From Candidatus Omnitrophota bacterium (lineage in GTDB: Bacteria > Omnitrophota > Gorgyraeia > Aquiviventales > Aquiviventaceae), in assembly GCA_023247155.1 (NCBI GenBank), contig JAHFGZ010000001.1, forward strand, positions 20,540 through 63,362: 42,823 nt of DNA, in the 5' to 3' direction. The position numbers were made by a program, and so were the translations under genes. Shown piece after piece: positions 23,402 through 30,178 of this stretch (position 1 is its first letter; each line of letters opens with the position of its first letter). The notes under the pieces were generated by a model. It had not been told where the DNA came from and made no database searches. It worked only from the letters and a program-made list of their open reading frames with translations.

Positions 23402-23465
23402 GTGCGACACGGAACTCACACGCGCCTGGGTGGCGGGCAGCTCAGGGCGTTCGCCTCGCCGGGCG

Positions 23466-24290
23466 CTAGAGGGGCCTGACGACGTCCCCTTCCCGGATGG
23501 CGTTTTTCTTCGACTCCGGAAGCAGCGCCGCGGCGGAGAGCTCGTCGTAGACCTTCTCCACCTTCACCCGGCCGAGCACTTCGCTGCCGCGGACGACCTG
23601 GAACTCCTGGCCGACCGACAGGCCGTGGTTCCGGCCGAGGTTCATCACGATGAAATCGAACTCGCGGTTGATGACCACCACCTGCCCGTCCGCCGACGGC
23701 ACGGAGGTGGGGACCGGGACCGGCATCGCCAGCTCCGTCCCGGCGCTCGGACCGCCCTGGTCGCCCTTCACCAGCACCTTGTCCAGCTCGACCGTGGGCT
23801 GCCCCGACAGCTCCATCACCTTGGATTCCAGATCCGCCTTGGCCTTCTCCAGATCGGCCAGCCGCTTCCGATCGGACTGGAGCTGCTCCGCCATCTGCTT
23901 GGAGTCAGCGCTGCTCTGCTCGAGATCCTTGGTCAGACGGGCGATCTCCTTCTCGCGGTCCTCGATGGATCGGCTCAACTCCTCCCTGGCCTTCACGGCG
24001 GATGCCAGCTCGTCCTGCGCCTGCGTCAGCGTTTTCTTCGCGGCGCTCAACTGCTCTTCGGCGCGGGTCTTGCTCTGCTGGGTCTCTTCCAGCTTCACCT
24101 TCAGGTCGTCGTTTTCCGCGAACGCCAGCTGGAGCTCACGCTCCCTCGCCAGCCGCTTGTCGCGCTCCTGGATCTGCAAGACAATGGCGACCGCCGCGAC
24201 ACCCATGGCCAAAGCGGCCAGCGCCCCGAGCAAGGGCACGAGCGCCTTTCCCGCCTGCGCCGCGTCGCGCGGCCCGCTCATCCTGTGCAT
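23466..24290 (-). CDS. Membrane-anchored coiled-coil protein, unknown function
   Basis: A 274-residue protein with a short cytoplasmic start, one transmembrane helix at about 16-40 and a long charged coiled coil (about 42-175, rich in E/K/Q heptads). A compact beta-rich C-terminal domain (about 203-274, with INREFDFIVMNLGRNHGL and VGRVKVEKV-type turns) resembles the FlgT C-terminal-like domain found in exported proteins of uncultured phyla. A longer ORF exists, but GGAGGAGG stands eight bases before this ATG. It is 68 nt downstream of bioD. The function is not known; a periplasmic spacer or envelope-organising role is only a guess. Confidence 0.72.
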   Translation of the reverse strand: MHRMSGPRDAAQAGKALVPLLGALAALAMGVAAVAIVLQIQERDKRLARERELQLAFAENDDLKVKLEETQQSKTRAEEQLSAAKKTLTQAQDELASAVKAREELSRSIEDREKEIARLTKDLEQSSADSKQMAEQLQSDRKRLADLEKAKADLESKVMELSGQPTVELDKVLVKGDQGGPSAGTELAMPVPVPTSVPSADGQVVVINREFDFIVMNLGRNHGLSVGQEFQVVRGSEVLGRVKVEKVYDELSAAALLPESKKNAIREGDVVRPL

Positions 24291-24358
24291 GCCATCATCC
24301 TCCTCCGACAGTCGTGCTGTCGCTCCCGCTGCGCCCTCGAGCAATTGTGCTGACTGTA

Positions 24359-25120
24359 TCATAGCCCCATCGGGGTGTCAACTGCCAGCCGACGGAGCCA
24401 CCGCCCATCGACGTGCGTGGCGATCCAATCGGCCAGCCGTCCGCCTGCGGGCGCCCGCCGAAACAGGTCAGGACGAAACGGCAGCTCCCCGCGAACGGGG
24501 GCAAACCGACCGAGCAGCGACCGATTGGTCCGTTCCGCCAGCCGCTCCGCGGGACGCCGCGGCGCCGGCCGGGTGTGGTTGATGACAATCCCCTGGCAGG
24601 CCAGGCCCGAGCGCCGGATCTGCTCCAGGCTGAGCCGTGTGTGGTTGAGCGTCCCGAGCCCCGGCCGGGTCACGAGCAGCAGCGGCAGGCCGAGCCGGGC
24701 GGCCAGCTCCGCGACGCTGGCTCGGGCGGTCAGCGGCACGAGCAGCCCGCCGATGCCCTCGACGATCAGGTACTCGTGGCGGTCGGCCAGCCGGCGGAAC
24801 GCCCCGATCGCCGCCTCGAGGCGAACTCGGGTGCGCTGCCGCATCGCCGCGGTCCATGGGGCCAGGGGCTCCTCGAAGCAAATGGGGTTGACCAGCGCCC
24901 AGGGATCCTCGCTGCCTGCGGCATGCGCCAATCGGCGGGCGTCGTCCGAGACCCACCGGGCCCGTCCGCCCTGGGACAGCCGCCGGCCACCAGTGGCCAC
25001 GGGCTTCATCACCCCGACGTCCACCCCCGCCCGGCGGCACCAGGCGGTCAGCGCGCAGGCGACGGCCGTTTTCCCGACCCCGGTATCGGTGCCCGTAATG
25101 AACAGACCACGCGGACGCAT
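24359..25120 (-). CDS. bioD: Dethiobiotin synthetase BioD
   Basis: A 253-residue ATP-dependent carboxylase that closes the ureido ring in biotin synthesis. The P-loop GTDTGVGKT is at 10-18, the substrate-binding VMKPVATGG follows, and EGIGGLLVPL lies mid-protein. The ATG shares its A with the stop of a 46-codon repeat-encoded ORF (TGATG). A GTG one codon upstream is also possible. No Shine-Dalgarno sequence is visible, consistent with translation coupled to the ORF in front. Confidence 0.93.
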   Translation of the reverse strand: MRPRGLFITGTDTGVGKTAVACALTAWCRRAGVDVGVMKPVATGGRRLSQGGRARWVSDDARRLAHAAGSEDPWALVNPICFEEPLAPWTAAMRQRTRVRLEAAIGAFRRLADRHEYLIVEGIGGLLVPLTARASVAELAARLGLPLLLVTRPGLGTLNHTRLSLEQIRRSGLACQGIVINHTRPAPRRPAERLAERTNRSLLGRFAPVRGELPFRPDLFRRAPAGGRLADWIATHVDGRWLRRLAVDTPMGL

Positions 25121-25260
25121 CACGATAGTCCCGGGGACACGTCCATTGTCCCGCGATAGTCTGTGATAGTCCCGGGGACAGGTCCCATTGCGATAGTCCC
25201 GGGACCGCTTCCCTGTTTCCTACCGACGTCCGATGGGAAAGAGGGAAGCGGTCTCCTCAT
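25120..25260 (-). CDS. Repeat-encoded linker ORF between bioF and bioD
   Basis: A 46-codon ORF beginning MRRPLPSFPS and ending VSPGLS. Its ATG overlaps the bioF stop (ATGA) and its stop overlaps the bioD start (TGATG). It is made wholly of family A repeat sequence. Its first 23 residues are similar to PilP residues 1-23 (MRSPVPSFPS and KQGTGPGTI). It probably has no folded product; it may simply carry ribosomes across the insertion and keep bioD coupled. Confidence 0.4.
   Translation of the reverse strand: MRRPLPSFPSDVGRKQGSGPGTIAMGPVPGTITDYRGTMDVSPGLS
25123..25260 (-). repeat. REPIN-like repeat, family A, copy 3 plus two half-units
   Basis: The full 70-nt unit is at 25191-25260. Two extra units with the core GTCCCGGGGAC lie at 25123-25139 and 25164-25180 as direct repeats of GATAGTCCCGGGGACA. 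Together they fill the entire bioF-bioD spacer. Confidence 0.9.
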
Positions 25261-26471
25261 TTGATGGCATCCGCTAGCGCATCAACGAGCGTCTCGATCT
25301 GCGCCTCGGTGTGGAGCGCGGTGACGCTCAGGCGCAGCCGGGCCGTGCCCTCCGGCACCGTCGGGGGACGGATGGCCGGCGCCCAGCAGCCCCGCTCCCA
25401 GAGCCGACGGGCCACCTCCACCGCCCGCACCGTGGAGCCCAGGACGAGCGGGACGATGTGGGAGGCTGCCCGCTCGGCCGTGGCGGGCAGCCGCAGCTTC
25501 GCGAGGCGCTCCTGCAAGCGCCTGGCCCTCCGGTGAAGCACCTCGCGCCGCGCCGGCTCCTCCGCGAGCACGCGCAACGCCGCGACCGCGGCGGCCGCCA
25601 CGGGCACCGCGAGCGCCGTGGTATAGAGGAAGGTCCGCGCTCGGTTGTGCAGGTAGTCGATCAGCGGGGCGGGTCCGACGACGAACCCGCCCTGAGCGCC
25701 CAACCCCTTGCCGAGCGTCGCCATATAGAGGAAGCGCTCGTGCGGCACGCCCGCCGCCTCAGGCGTGCCGCGCCCGGTGGCGCCCACCACGAACGCGCCG
25801 TGGGCGTCGTCGACATAGAGGAGCGTCTCATGGGAGTCGGCCAGGTCCGCGAGGTCGGCCAGCGGGCAGGCGTCCCCCTCCATACTGAAAACGCCCTCGG
25901 TCACCACCAGGCGCCGCCGGGCCCCACCCGCGCGCGCGAGGAGTGCCGCCAGGTGTGAGAGGTCGTTGTGGCGGAAGACGCGCAGGGTGGCCGGCGTGCG
26001 CCGGATGGCATCGACGAGGCTCGCGTGCGCCAGGCGATCCACGAAGACCGCATCCCTGGACGAGAGCAGGGCGCCCAGCGTGCCCAGGTTGGCCAGGTAG
26101 CCGCTGGGATAGACGATGGCGGCGTCCGTCCCGCACCACGCCGCCAGCCCCTCTTCAAGGCGGGCGTGCCACCGCGTGGAGCCGGCGAGCAGCCGGGAGG
26201 CGCGGGCGCCAACCCCCCACTCGCGGGCGGCCGAGGCAGCAGCTTCCGCGAGCGCCGGATGGGCCGCCAAGCCGAGGTAGTCGTTGGAGCACCAGGTGAG
26301 GAGCCGGCGGCCGCCGATCTCCACCCACGGGCCGTCGACACGGTCCACCACGGTGAGGCGGCGGCGCAGCGCGCGGTCGTCAAGCGCCCGGAGCTCGCCG
26401 GAGAGGTCATCCAGGAGCCGCTCCTGCGTGGAGGGCAGCGTGGACGCGGAAGGCACCGTGAGACGGGTCAT
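25257..26471 (-). CDS. bioF: 8-amino-7-oxononanoate synthase BioF
   Basis: A 404-residue PLP-dependent alpha-oxoamine synthase that condenses pimeloyl thioester with alanine in biotin synthesis. It shows CSNDYLGLA (61-69), GSTRWHARLE (98-107), the cofactor-binding DDAHGAF (D221, H224) and the Schiff-base Lys in LGKGLGAQGG (K255). Related enzymes (KBL, ALAS, SPT) share these motifs; the neighbouring bioD fixes the assignment. No bioA, bioB, bioC or bioH is in the window. It lies 24 nt downstream of the dehydrogenase-like gene. Confidence 0.93.
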   Translation of the reverse strand: MTRLTVPSASTLPSTQERLLDDLSGELRALDDRALRRRLTVVDRVDGPWVEIGGRRLLTWCSNDYLGLAAHPALAEAAASAAREWGVGARASRLLAGSTRWHARLEEGLAAWCGTDAAIVYPSGYLANLGTLGALLSSRDAVFVDRLAHASLVDAIRRTPATLRVFRHNDLSHLAALLARAGGARRRLVVTEGVFSMEGDACPLADLADLADSHETLLYVDDAHGAFVVGATGRGTPEAAGVPHERFLYMATLGKGLGAQGGFVVGPAPLIDYLHNRARTFLYTTALAVPVAAAAVAALRVLAEEPARREVLHRRARRLQERLAKLRLPATAERAASHIVPLVLGSTVRAVEVARRLWERGCWAPAIRPPTVPEGTARLRLSVTALHTEAQIETLVDALADAIK

Positions 26472-26495
26472 GCGGCGGCGCCCGCGAGGTAACGG

Positions 26496-27542
26496 CTAGC
26501 GGACGACCATGGGCAGGAACTCCGTGGACCCGAAAACGCCGAAGAGACCGCGCGCCTTGAGCCACAGGCCGCGCTTGAGGTAGCCAAGCGCCGGCCCGAT
26601 GACGTTCGCGGCCATCGTCGTCTCATCCCCCAGGATGAACGTGTGGCTGGCGCGCTTGCCGTCAAACGTCCGCCCCGTGAGGGTCATGGTGGTCGAGACC
26701 GGCTTCTTCGGATGGCGGGTGTCCATCACCCCGCCCACCTCCACCTGGTCCCGATGCTCCACCACGCCGACGCGCTCAAGCAGGAGATCGTCGGCGTGCT
26801 CCATGCGGCGCAGCTCGAGGAGGCCGTTCGTCCGCGACAGGAGCGCCTCGACGTCGGCGTCGGTCATCGCCTTGGCGCGTTCCACCGTGTACCCGGGCAG
26901 GTGGGCGATGTCCTCGCGGATCGTCGCCTTGTACGCGTCCCAGCTGGCGATCCCCACCCCCCACCAGATGTCCACCCGCTCGACCTCGATGAACGACTGG
27001 GCTGCGAGCACCGCGGCGGCCGCCAGGATCCCCGGCGTCGCGCCGCAGCCCGTCATGACGACGCTGCGGGAGCGCTTCACGAGGGGGTCCAGCGCGAAGA
27101 GCTGCTCCACGGCGCGGGTGCGCTTCAGCACGTCCACGAAGACGAGCGACGCCTCGGCCGTCGCGAACCGCTCGATCACGCCGGGGATGAACTCGTTGGG
27201 CAGGTTGGGCAGCGCCACCAGCACGCCGTCGAGCGTGGGGGCCATCGCCAGGATCTCCCCGATCGGATCGTCGCAATGACGTGCTTCGACCGCCGCCAGG
27301 GTGGCCACGCCTCCCGCGTCCTCTTCACCAGCCTCCTGCAGATGCCGACACCCCTCGACGAGATCGCCGGAGATCCCCGCGATCAGCTCGCCGGGCAACC
27401 CCGCCTCAGAGCACACCAGGCCCCGGCTATCGCAGATGGCCTGCAGGGAGACCTCCCGCTTCAGGCCCATGATCCGGGCGGCGGCCTTCCCGAGCCCGCC
27501 GGCCCCCAGCACCGCCACGTTCATCCGCGTCTCGTCAGGCAT
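26496..27542 (-). CDS. Saccharopine dehydrogenase-like NAD(P)-binding protein
   Basis: A 348-residue protein starting at MPDETRMNVAVLGAGGLGKAAARI, a Rossmann nucleotide-binding loop. It has a dehydrogenase-like mid-section (MTGCGATPGILAAAAVLAA) and a C-terminal domain without recognised catalytic residues. GAGGAG nine bases upstream supports this ATG; another ATG two codons earlier and a TTG further up are possible, and the latter would overlap the lacI stop. It lies between lacI and bioF. Homologues are usually annotated only as saccharopine dehydrogenase-like; its substrate, and any part in biotin or pimelate supply, are unknown. Confidence 0.7.
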   Translation of the reverse strand: MPDETRMNVAVLGAGGLGKAAARIMGLKREVSLQAICDSRGLVCSEAGLPGELIAGISGDLVEGCRHLQEAGEEDAGGVATLAAVEARHCDDPIGEILAMAPTLDGVLVALPNLPNEFIPGVIERFATAEASLVFVDVLKRTRAVEQLFALDPLVKRSRSVVMTGCGATPGILAAAAVLAAQSFIEVERVDIWWGVGIASWDAYKATIREDIAHLPGYTVERAKAMTDADVEALLSRTNGLLELRRMEHADDLLLERVGVVEHRDQVEVGGVMDTRHPKKPVSTTMTLTGRTFDGKRASHTFILGDETTMAANVIGPALGYLKRGLWLKARGLFGVFGSTEFLPMVVR

Positions 27543-27555
27543 GTCCATCGACTCC

Positions 27556-28560
27556 TCAATGGTCAAGCCACGTCTGCCGGCACGACTGCCGTTCGACCAG
27601 TTCCGTGGGGAGCACCAGCTTGACGGGCCGACGCGCCTTGCCCTTCACCTGCTGGAACAGCAGCTCCGTCCCCCGGCGCGCCATCTCGCTGAGCGGCTGA
27701 CGGACGGTCGTCAGCGGGACGTGGGCGGTCGCAGCGCTCGGGATGTCATCGAACCCGACGACGGATAGCTCCTCAGGCACCCGGATCCGTTTCGCCGACG
27801 CCATATGGATGGTCTCGAGCGCCATGTCATCGCTGGCCACGAAGATCGCCGTCGGTCGCTCCTTCAGGGCGAGCAGCGCTTCGGTCGCCGCCCGCGCGCT
27901 CGGCAGGCCGAAATTGCCGAACCGGACATACCCGTCCCTCACGGCGAGGTGACGGGCTCTCATCGCTTTCATGAAGCCGTCGAGGCGATCGAGCCCGGCC
28001 TGCACCTTGAGGTCGCCGGTGATCGTGGCGATGTCCCGGTGGCCCAAGCGGACCAGGTAGGCCACGACGCGCTCGGCCGCCGTCCGGTTGTCGATCGCCA
28101 CGCACGTGACCGGCAGCTCTTCGAGATAGTGATTGAGGACCACCACGGGCAGCCGGTCATCCACGACGCGGTCCAGGAGCTCCTCGCAGCCGAACAGATC
28201 CGCAAAGAGGAGGCCGTCAACCGCCGGCAGGAGGGGCGTGTTCCCGCCGGCGACGTGCAGCAACAGATCGCACTGAAGGCGTTCGGCGGCGATCCCGCAT
28301 CCCTTGATGACCTGCAGCGCATAGTAGGAATGGAAGATCCCCTCGAAGCGGGGGATGATGAGGCCCAGGGTCGGCTTGGCCTTCCCGGAGGCCAGCCGCT
28401 GGGCGCTCGGGTTGGGCCGGTAGCCCAGCTGCTTGATCGCGGTGAGGACCCGGCGCTGGTTCTCCGCCGAGACCGTGGGCACGCGGTTGATGACCCGCGA
28501 GACCGTCATGGTGGACACCCGGGCGGTCTTGGCGACGAGGGCGATGTCCACTTTCTTCAT
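27556..28560 (-). CDS. LacI/GalR family transcriptional regulator
   Basis: A 334-residue repressor-type protein. The N-terminal helix-turn-helix (DIALVAKTARVSTMTVSRVIN, split at 5-25) and hinge helix region (NPSAQRLASG, about 48-57) are followed by a periplasmic-binding-protein-like sensor domain (VVGFDDIPSA, PLTTVRQPLSEMARRG). A longer ORF adds 21 basic residues with no family match. The stop TGA is followed directly by GGAG and the next gene. Regulation of the downstream dehydrogenase-bioF-bioD genes is plausible. The effector is unknown. The only LacI-type palindromes seen in the window are those at 4373-4404. Confidence 0.9.
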   Translation of the reverse strand: MKKVDIALVAKTARVSTMTVSRVINRVPTVSAENQRRVLTAIKQLGYRPNPSAQRLASGKAKPTLGLIIPRFEGIFHSYYALQVIKGCGIAAERLQCDLLLHVAGGNTPLLPAVDGLLFADLFGCEELLDRVVDDRLPVVVLNHYLEELPVTCVAIDNRTAAERVVAYLVRLGHRDIATITGDLKVQAGLDRLDGFMKAMRARHLAVRDGYVRFGNFGLPSARAATEALLALKERPTAIFVASDDMALETIHMASAKRIRVPEELSVVGFDDIPSAATAHVPLTTVRQPLSEMARRGTELLFQQVKGKARRPVKLVLPTELVERQSCRQTWLDH

Positions 28561-28585
28561 GGTCGAGCGCGGCCTTGCCACACGG

Positions 28586-30178
28586 CTAAAACGCTGCGGG
28601 GGAATCGCTCGCGAGGCGCTCACCGGCGGGGGTGATCAGCTGGGCGGTGACGAAGATCAGGAGGTTGGAGCGCTCGATGCTGTCGTCCTCTTTGCGGAAC
28701 AGCTTGCCGAGGAGCGGGACGGAGCCCAGGACCGGCACCTTGGTCACCGTCTTGGACGTCGTGTCCTTCATGAGGCCGCCCAGGACCACCGTCTCGCCGT
28801 TTTCCATCACGACGCTCGTCTCCAGGTTCCGGGCGGTGAACCGGGGCAGGCTGACCTCGCCGCCGAAGGTGTCGTCGGTCTTCTTCTCGCTGACCTCCGG
28901 CTTGAGCGCCAGGGTGATCGTCCGTTGGTCCTGGCCGATGCTCGGCGTGACGTTCAGCAGGATGCCCAGGTCCTTGGTCACGAAGCCCTGCGGCACGTTC
29001 ACGAACCGCGTCTCGCTCGTCCCGCTGACGGTGTCGAGGAAGTCCCCGTCGCTGTTGAGGTCCTTCCGGACCACCGAGGCCTCGTACTGCGTGGCGTAGA
29101 CGAATTCGGTCACGATCTTGATCGTGGCGGTCTGGTTGTTCAGCGTGGTCACGCGGGGCGCGGAGAGCGTCTTGGTCTTCTTGTTCTGGGCCAGGGCGTG
29201 GAGGACCGCCTGGTACTGGGTGCCGGTCAGGATGCCTTGAAAGGTCAGGTTCAAGGCGTTGCCGGAGGTCTGGTTCGTGAAATCGGAGAACGCGGTCTTG
29301 GTCCCGCGCAGGAGCGAGGTGCCCGTCTTGGAGAGCTGCAGCGCCGCCCCGCGGGTGCCGTCCTTATCGGTCCTCTTGAGGAGCGTCGCGTTGCCCGTCA
29401 GCGCGCCGTCCAGCGCCCACTCCTTCGTGTCCGTGAACGTCACCTCGATGAACCGCGCCTCGATGAGCACCTGCGAGGGCGTCACGTCCAGCGCCGTGAG
29501 CAGCTGCTCGATCTGCTGGAGGTAGTAGGGCGCATGCCGAACGATGAGCGAGCCGCTGCGCTCATCGAGCTGCATGGAGCTGTCTCCCAGCTGGGGGACG
29601 ACCTCGTCCAGGACGTCTTTGATCGTCGTCAGCTCCCGCAGGCTCGTCGCCTGAAGCGCGACGCTCTCCCGGGTTTCCGACAGCGGCTCAAACGTGGCGA
29701 ACAGCCCCGGACCCCTGGCGAGGGAGAACACCCGGGTCTCCATCGGTTCGGCCTCCATCTCGTCGCGGGTCGCCACCCAGATCGCCTCCTCGTCAAACCG
29801 GTACAGGAGCCCCTGGCCCTTGAGCAGGTACTCCAGGACCCGGATGAACGGCACGTCCACCAGGTGCACCGTGACCGGGCGGCCGAGTGACGCGGCCTTC
29901 TCCGACACGATGACGTTGACGCCGGCGCCTTCCGCGAGGAACTGCATCGCCGAGCTGAACTCCAGCTCCTCGAAGTCGGCCGTGATGGGTTGCGCCATCG
30001 GCCCGGCCAGCGCAGGCGGCACCGCGCGGCTCAGCCCCCCCAGATGCTCCGGCACGCGCTCCGCCGCTGCGACGACCAGGGGTCCGGCCGTGACGAGCGC
30101 GGCGACTGCAAAAAGTGTCAGACACTTTTCGACCTGGCGTCTCGTCTCGGGAAAAGTATCTGACACGTTTTGGATCAT
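28586..30178 (-). CDS. Secretin-domain protein (copy 1 of a tandem pair)
   Basis: A 530-residue GspD/PilQ-family protein. The signal peptide (about 1-38, hydrophobic core 20-37) is followed by an STN/N0-type domain (64-135), an N1-like domain (about 175-232) and the secretin domain (from about 235: PSQVLIEARFIEVTF, KTLSAPRVTTLNNQ, VPVLGSVPLLGKLF). An EF-hand-like insertion DLNSDGDFLD is at 373-382. Residues 1-23 are encoded by a palindromic repeat. The start overlaps the stop of secretin copy 2 (ATGA), with GGGGAG eight bases upstream. It is the last gene of the second secretion system, followed 25 nt later by lacI. Confidence 0.88.
   Translation of the reverse strand: MIQNVSDTFPETRRQVEKCLTLFAVAALVTAGPLVVAAAERVPEHLGGLSRAVPPALAGPMAQPITADFEELEFSSAMQFLAEGAGVNVIVSEKAASLGRPVTVHLVDVPFIRVLEYLLKGQGLLYRFDEEAIWVATRDEMEAEPMETRVFSLARGPGLFATFEPLSETRESVALQATSLRELTTIKDVLDEVVPQLGDSSMQLDERSGSLIVRHAPYYLQQIEQLLTALDVTPSQVLIEARFIEVTFTDTKEWALDGALTGNATLLKRTDKDGTRGAALQLSKTGTSLLRGTKTAFSDFTNQTSGNALNLTFQGILTGTQYQAVLHALAQNKKTKTLSAPRVTTLNNQTATIKIVTEFVYATQYEASVVRKDLNSDGDFLDTVSGTSETRFVNVPQGFVTKDLGILLNVTPSIGQDQRTITLALKPEVSEKKTDDTFGGEVSLPRFTARNLETSVVMENGETVVLGGLMKDTTSKTVTKVPVLGSVPLLGKLFRKEDDSIERSNLLIFVTAQLITPAGERLASDSPAAF
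30111..30171 (-). repeat. REPIN-like repeat, family D, paired units
   Basis: Inverted pair with cores GTGTCAGACAC (30115-30125) and GTATCTGACAC (30156-30166), each flanked by AAAA/TTTT. It starts seven bases inside the secretin gene and encodes residues 3-23. Confidence 0.85.

Noticed and set aside
25257..26471. bioF as glycine C-acetyltransferase (kbl) or ALA synthase
   Set aside because: Motifs cannot exclude these alone, but coupling to bioD makes BioF much the best reading.
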